Source: Mucilaginibacter sp. SJ (GTDB lineage Bacteria > Bacteroidota > Bacteroidia > Sphingobacteriales > Sphingobacteriaceae). Taken from it: a DNA stretch of 64,000 bases. The position numbers and the translations under genes are program-made. Under the pieces are notes generated by a model, which saw nothing but the letters and a program-made list of their open reading frames with translations, was not told the origin of the DNA and did no database searches. The stretch is taken from NCBI RefSeq assembly GCF_028993635.1, contig NZ_CP118631.1, forward strand, positions 3,286,001 to 3,350,000, in the 5' to 3' direction. Shown here in pieces: positions 61,391 to 64,000 of the stretch; position 1 is the stretch's first letter, and every line of letters starts with the position of its first letter.

Positions 61391-61480
61391 TAATCAGTTA
61401 ATACGATGCTTCCCCAAGCGTAGGGTATTAGCTTTGATTGCTTTAGGCCCGGGCGTGTTGGTAGCACATCCGGGTTTTTT
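61391..61480 (+). ncRNA. candidate antisense RNA to the susC leader
   Basis: A -7 box at 61378-61385 and a GC-rich hairpin with T6 (61448-61480) bracket about 90 nt opposite the susC 5' leader. No rightward gene is there to need this terminator. The arrangement recalls the DonS-type antisense RNAs of Bacteroides SusC loci. Sequence-only prediction. Confidence 0.35.
61447..61480 (+). terminator. rightward hairpin with T-run upstream of susC
   Basis: CCCGG (61448-61452) pairs with CCGGG (61470-61474), with GTG/CAC inside, then TTTTTT. Leftward it has no T-run, so it does not look like a fecR terminator. Confidence 0.6.
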
Positions 61481-61535
61481 ATGTAAAAGAGAATGTTAGT
61501 TTTTGATCATAGTTTCTTTTTTGTTTTTTTAGTCG

Positions 61536-62600
61536 TTAATCATTATTGTTGTTTCGTGTAATGTTTACTGTGTTGCCGTTTACCGAATAATTGATAGCGG
61601 TATTAGCTTTTATAATAGCCAGCACTTTTTCGATGCTTTGGATATTTTTAAAACTGCCCGAATAGCGGATATTGCTCAGTTCGGCATCGGTCATGTTAAT
61701 AGTGACGTTATATCTTCGTTCAAGCACTTTAGCTATCTCGCTAAGGGTAGCGCCATCAAATACCAGCAGGTTTTCCTTCCAGCCGTCATAACGATCAAGC
61801 TTTGCCGAGTCAATTTCTGATACCTGGATCTCGTTCAGGCTTTTGGGTTCGGGGGTTGCGTAGCTGTAATTCTCTTTTGTGGGGTGATAATAGATCCGGA
61901 GCACCTGCCGTGGCTTTACATAAATGCGGCTCATTTCATGCGCATTGTTATCTACATTTCCCTCTACAGATACCTCGCCTTTTACTACTGTGGTTTCAAA
62001 AAACGGGTCGGAGGCATAGGCCTTAAGATTAAACTTTGTACCGATATCCCTTATGGTATAGTTTTTTGTATTTACAATAAAAGGGACCTCCTTTTTACCC
62101 GGAGCGATATCAAAAAACGCTTCGCCTTCCAGGTAAACGGTACGGGTTGTTTTGCCAAAGTCGGCTGTATAGTTAAGCTTGCTGCCCGCGTTAAGCCAAA
62201 CCTGTGTGCCATCGCTTAAAACAACTTTTTTTATCGAGCCGGGGGTAACAGCTATTTGCCTTACGCTTTCTGCATTTTTTGAATACCTGTTATATAAGGT
62301 AGCCGTAACCGCTGCCAGTAAAGCAATAGCCGCTGCCACTTTGCCCCAGGTGATCAGCCTTGCATAGCGCGACGGCTCCGCTGGTTCCATACCGGTCGAA
62401 AGTTTATTATAGGCATTATCTTTATTTACAACCGCTGGCTGCAGGTAAAGCATGTTATGCCAGGTTTCATACAGTTGTACAAAATACTGCTCGTTTTCGG
62501 GGTGCGCACTTATCCATTGTTTAACCTGCTCAAGCTCCTGCAAGGTAGCTTCGCCGGTTATGTATTTTACCAACAGTAGTTTTACTTCTTCGTTATCCAT
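61536..62600 (-). CDS. FecR-family anti-sigma factor
   Basis: 354 residues from MDNEEVKLLLVKYITGEATL (ATG 62598-62600); a frame from 62645 adds an unlikely hydrophobic leader. The N-terminal cytoplasmic anti-sigma region (about 1-75) is followed by one membrane helix (about 90-108, AAAIALLAAVTATLY), the FecR domain (about 125-225: LSDGTQVWLNAGSKLNYTAD, VYLEGEAFFDI) and a C-terminal STN-like DUF4974 domain. It transmits the state of the SusC STN domain to the sigma factor encoded divergently. Confidence 0.94.
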   Translation of the reverse strand: MDNEEVKLLLVKYITGEATLQELEQVKQWISAHPENEQYFVQLYETWHNMLYLQPAVVNKDNAYNKLSTGMEPAEPSRYARLITWGKVAAAIALLAAVTATLYNRYSKNAESVRQIAVTPGSIKKVVLSDGTQVWLNAGSKLNYTADFGKTTRTVYLEGEAFFDIAPGKKEVPFIVNTKNYTIRDIGTKFNLKAYASDPFFETTVVKGEVSVEGNVDNNAHEMSRIYVKPRQVLRIYYHPTKENYSYATPEPKSLNEIQVSEIDSAKLDRYDGWKENLLVFDGATLSEIAKVLERRYNVTINMTDAELSNIRYSGSFKNIQSIEKVLAIIKANTAINYSVNGNTVNITRNNNND

Positions 62601-62761
62601 TTGTAATATTATCGTTAAGACAATCGAAAAAACAGATACCCTCAAAACGAAAAGAAATATTTTTCAATTTTATTCGGCGAGTAACCTGAACGTCCCCTTC
62701 ATATTACGCGTAACTGTTTTTTTACAGAATGTTTGTGTTTAGCTTTTCATTATTTCCATAT

Positions 62762-62769
62762 TAAATTTG
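62762..62769 (+). promoter_or_regulatory. -7 box candidate of the ECF sigma gene
   Basis: TAAATTTG, exact consensus, 71 bp before the sigma ATG, in the 240-bp divergent gap to fecR. Confidence 0.42.
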
Positions 62770-62840
62770 ATACAGAATGAAAAACTCTGTAACTTGTTAA
62801 AGTTTTTTAAAAAGTATTCGGATTAATTAAGGCGGGATTA

Positions 62841-63401
62841 ATGATCCAGGAAAACAAACTACCTATAACCTCATTTACACAGGGTGACGCGAAAACGTTT
62901 GAAACCCTGTTCAGGCTATACTATACCCGCTTAACTTTGTTCTCCAATCGTTTTGTAAACGATTTAACCGTTGCCGAAGAAATTACCGCCGATGTATTCA
63001 CCCACCTGTGGGAGCGCGGGCATGAGGTCAATTTTTGCTCATTAGTAAGTTCCTATCTTTTTAAAATGGTGCAAAACCGAAGCCTTAACTACCTTAAGCG
63101 CCAGAAAATAGAAAACCTTTACGTTAATTACCTCGAAAAAAACAACCTGTTTGATGAGTTGCGCAATACGCTCGAAAACGGACTGGAGGAAAAAGAACTC
63201 GCCCTGCAGATAGAAGCTGCCATAGCTACCCTTCCCGAAAAATGCCGCGAGATTTTTGTACTGAGCCGTTTCAGCGATATGAAATATCGCGAAATTGCCG
63301 TACAGCTTAATATCTCCCCTAAAACAGTAGAGCGCCAGATGAGCATCGCCCTCGAAAAATTACGCCGGGTGTTGAAGCATGTGAGTTATATGCTTTTTTA
63401 A
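62841..63401 (+). CDS. ECF-type RNA polymerase sigma factor
   Basis: 186 residues. Region 2 (about 18-85) includes FETLFRLYYTRLTLFSNRFV and EEITADVFTHLWER; region 4 (about 128-180) includes LPEKCREIFVLSRFSDMKYR and the helix-turn-helix EIAVQLNISPKTVERQMSIA. This Bacteroidota sigma-70 type is paired with FecR and controls the adjacent SusCD locus. It is divergent from fecR rather than in the more common same-strand order. Confidence 0.94.
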   Translation: MIQENKLPITSFTQGDAKTFETLFRLYYTRLTLFSNRFVNDLTVAEEITADVFTHLWERGHEVNFCSLVSSYLFKMVQNRSLNYLKRQKIENLYVNYLEKNNLFDELRNTLENGLEEKELALQIEAAIATLPEKCREIFVLSRFSDMKYREIAVQLNISPKTVERQMSIALEKLRRVLKHVSYMLF

Positions 63402-63606
63402 ATTGCCGGTAAGTTACTATATATAGCTGTCGAAAGGTTGGTCATCCCAGGTGTCGAAAACCGGCGAACAGTGAAGGTAAAATAACAAAAAGAGGCCTAT
63501 CAAGCCTGAGCCTGTCCAAGCGTGGACGGCAGGGATATGACCGCCGTTCATCTTAAACTCGCGCCCATTTTTTAACGATGGGTTTAATCATCGGAAATTC
63601 CGTTCA

Positions 63607-63631
63607 CAAAAAAGCCCGGGCTAAGCCGGGC
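63607..63631 (-). terminator. terminator of the RND adaptor gene
   Basis: GCCCGG and CCGGGC form the stem; leftward it is followed by T7 (A7 at 63607-63613). It is 54 bp past the adaptor stop. Confidence 0.8.
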
Positions 63632-63684
63632 GTCTGAAAATCTAATTCATCTGTACATTTGGAATCTGCACATATGCATATCAA

Positions 63685-64000
63685 TTACTTAGTATTATCA
63701 GCGTTAAATAATTTTGACTTATCTACTTTCTGAACAGCTTGCCCATCGCTAAGCGTTTTTGAAATAGCCGAATATGGAGCTGATACAACTTCTTCGCCAC
63801 CTTTAAGGCCGGATAAGATCTGGATGTAACTATCGTTCTGGATACCCGTAGTTACCTGTACCTGTTTAAGCTTACCTGCGTTTAGTACAAATACGTATTC
63901 TTTGGCTACCGGACTGATTTGTGGTTTACTCTTATCTTCATCAGCTTTAGGCGGACCGTTATTTTCTTTCTTTTCCTCGCGGGTGGTTACCGATTGGATT
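63685..64000 (-). CDS. RND efflux periplasmic adaptor, C-terminal fragment
   Basis: 105 codons enter from the right edge and end at a TAA (63685-63687). The visible end has VAKEYVFVLNAGKLKQVQVT and SGLKGGEEVVSAPYSAISKT, the membrane-proximal domain of HlyD/AcrA-type adaptors. A charged Lys/Glu/Asn linker (EEKKENNGPPKADEDKSK) precedes it. The N-terminal lipoyl and hairpin domains lie outside the window. It would connect an RND pump with a TolC channel; the partner genes are not visible. Confidence 0.85.
   Translation of the reverse strand, partial: IQSVTTREEKKENNGPPKADEDKSKPQISPVAKEYVFVLNAGKLKQVQVTTGIQNDSYIQILSGLKGGEEVVSAPYSAISKTLSDGQAVQKVDKSKLFNADNTK

Overview
The window looks like a chromosomal segment from a Bacteroidota organism of the family Sphingobacteriaceae, most like Mucilaginibacter or Pedobacter. 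This is inferred from gene content: SusC/SusD, a DUF4249/TonB-receptor/MG2 set, FecR with an ECF sigma factor, DUF4293, a B12-dependent ribonucleotide reductase, and TAnnTTTG-type -7 promoter boxes ahead of many genes. No rRNA, tRNA, integrase, transposase or CRISPR array was seen.

Layout. 1-5760: leftward outer-membrane cluster (243-aa secreted protein, STN-type TonB receptor, DUF4249 lipoprotein, truncated MG2 protein). 6148-11483: compact rightward Ter stress operon with two TerD pairs around a HAD-like protein and a phosphoribosyltransferase-like protein, closed by TelA. 11484-12300: repeat debris with a DUF2306 remnant. 12323-13669: AhpC-like peroxiredoxin and AhpD. 13925-18547: leftward tetR-tolC-hlyD-MFS efflux operon with palindromes over the tetR promoter. 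18812-24718: secreted LmbE deacetylase and SNF2 helicase. 24922-34672: leftward metabolic genes (aminotransferase, acyl desaturase, LLM flavin oxidoreductase, NrdJ, ComA-like enzyme, TPR protein). 34911-44348: ALDH7-type dehydrogenase, a small charged protein, ABC exporter, TruA, DUF4293, DEAD-box helicase, two small exported proteins, GpsA. 44618-51857: leftward planctomycete-type cytochrome set (PSD1/DUF1553, DUF1501, NHL propeller, DUF2231 with cytochrome). 52445-63401: amino-sugar utilisation locus (GH20, DUF5009/NagX-like, SusD, SusC, FecR, divergent ECF sigma). 63685-64000: end of an RND adaptor gene.

The most unusual signal lies between the genes. At least eight places carry degenerate tandem arrays with an exact 7-bp period, mostly as inverted pairs, placed within a few bases of stop or start codons. 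The 7-bp 'word' differs between loci (AGCNNAA, AGTCNNN, GTCNATA, AAATCCG types) but the period and the dyad layout recur. One pair lies in frame inside truA and adds about 23 residues; another supplies the stop codon of the ABC exporter gene. A related 9-bp-period class (GATTNNNNN) occurs at three loci. The window also holds a REP-pair element, MITE-like inverted repeats, a candidate antisense RNA over the susC leader, three genes whose -7 box sits exactly 5 nt from the start codon (possible leaderless mRNAs), and an unlisted frameshifted membrane-protein gene near 52.2 kb.

Functions are inferred from family motifs read by eye; no database search was run.
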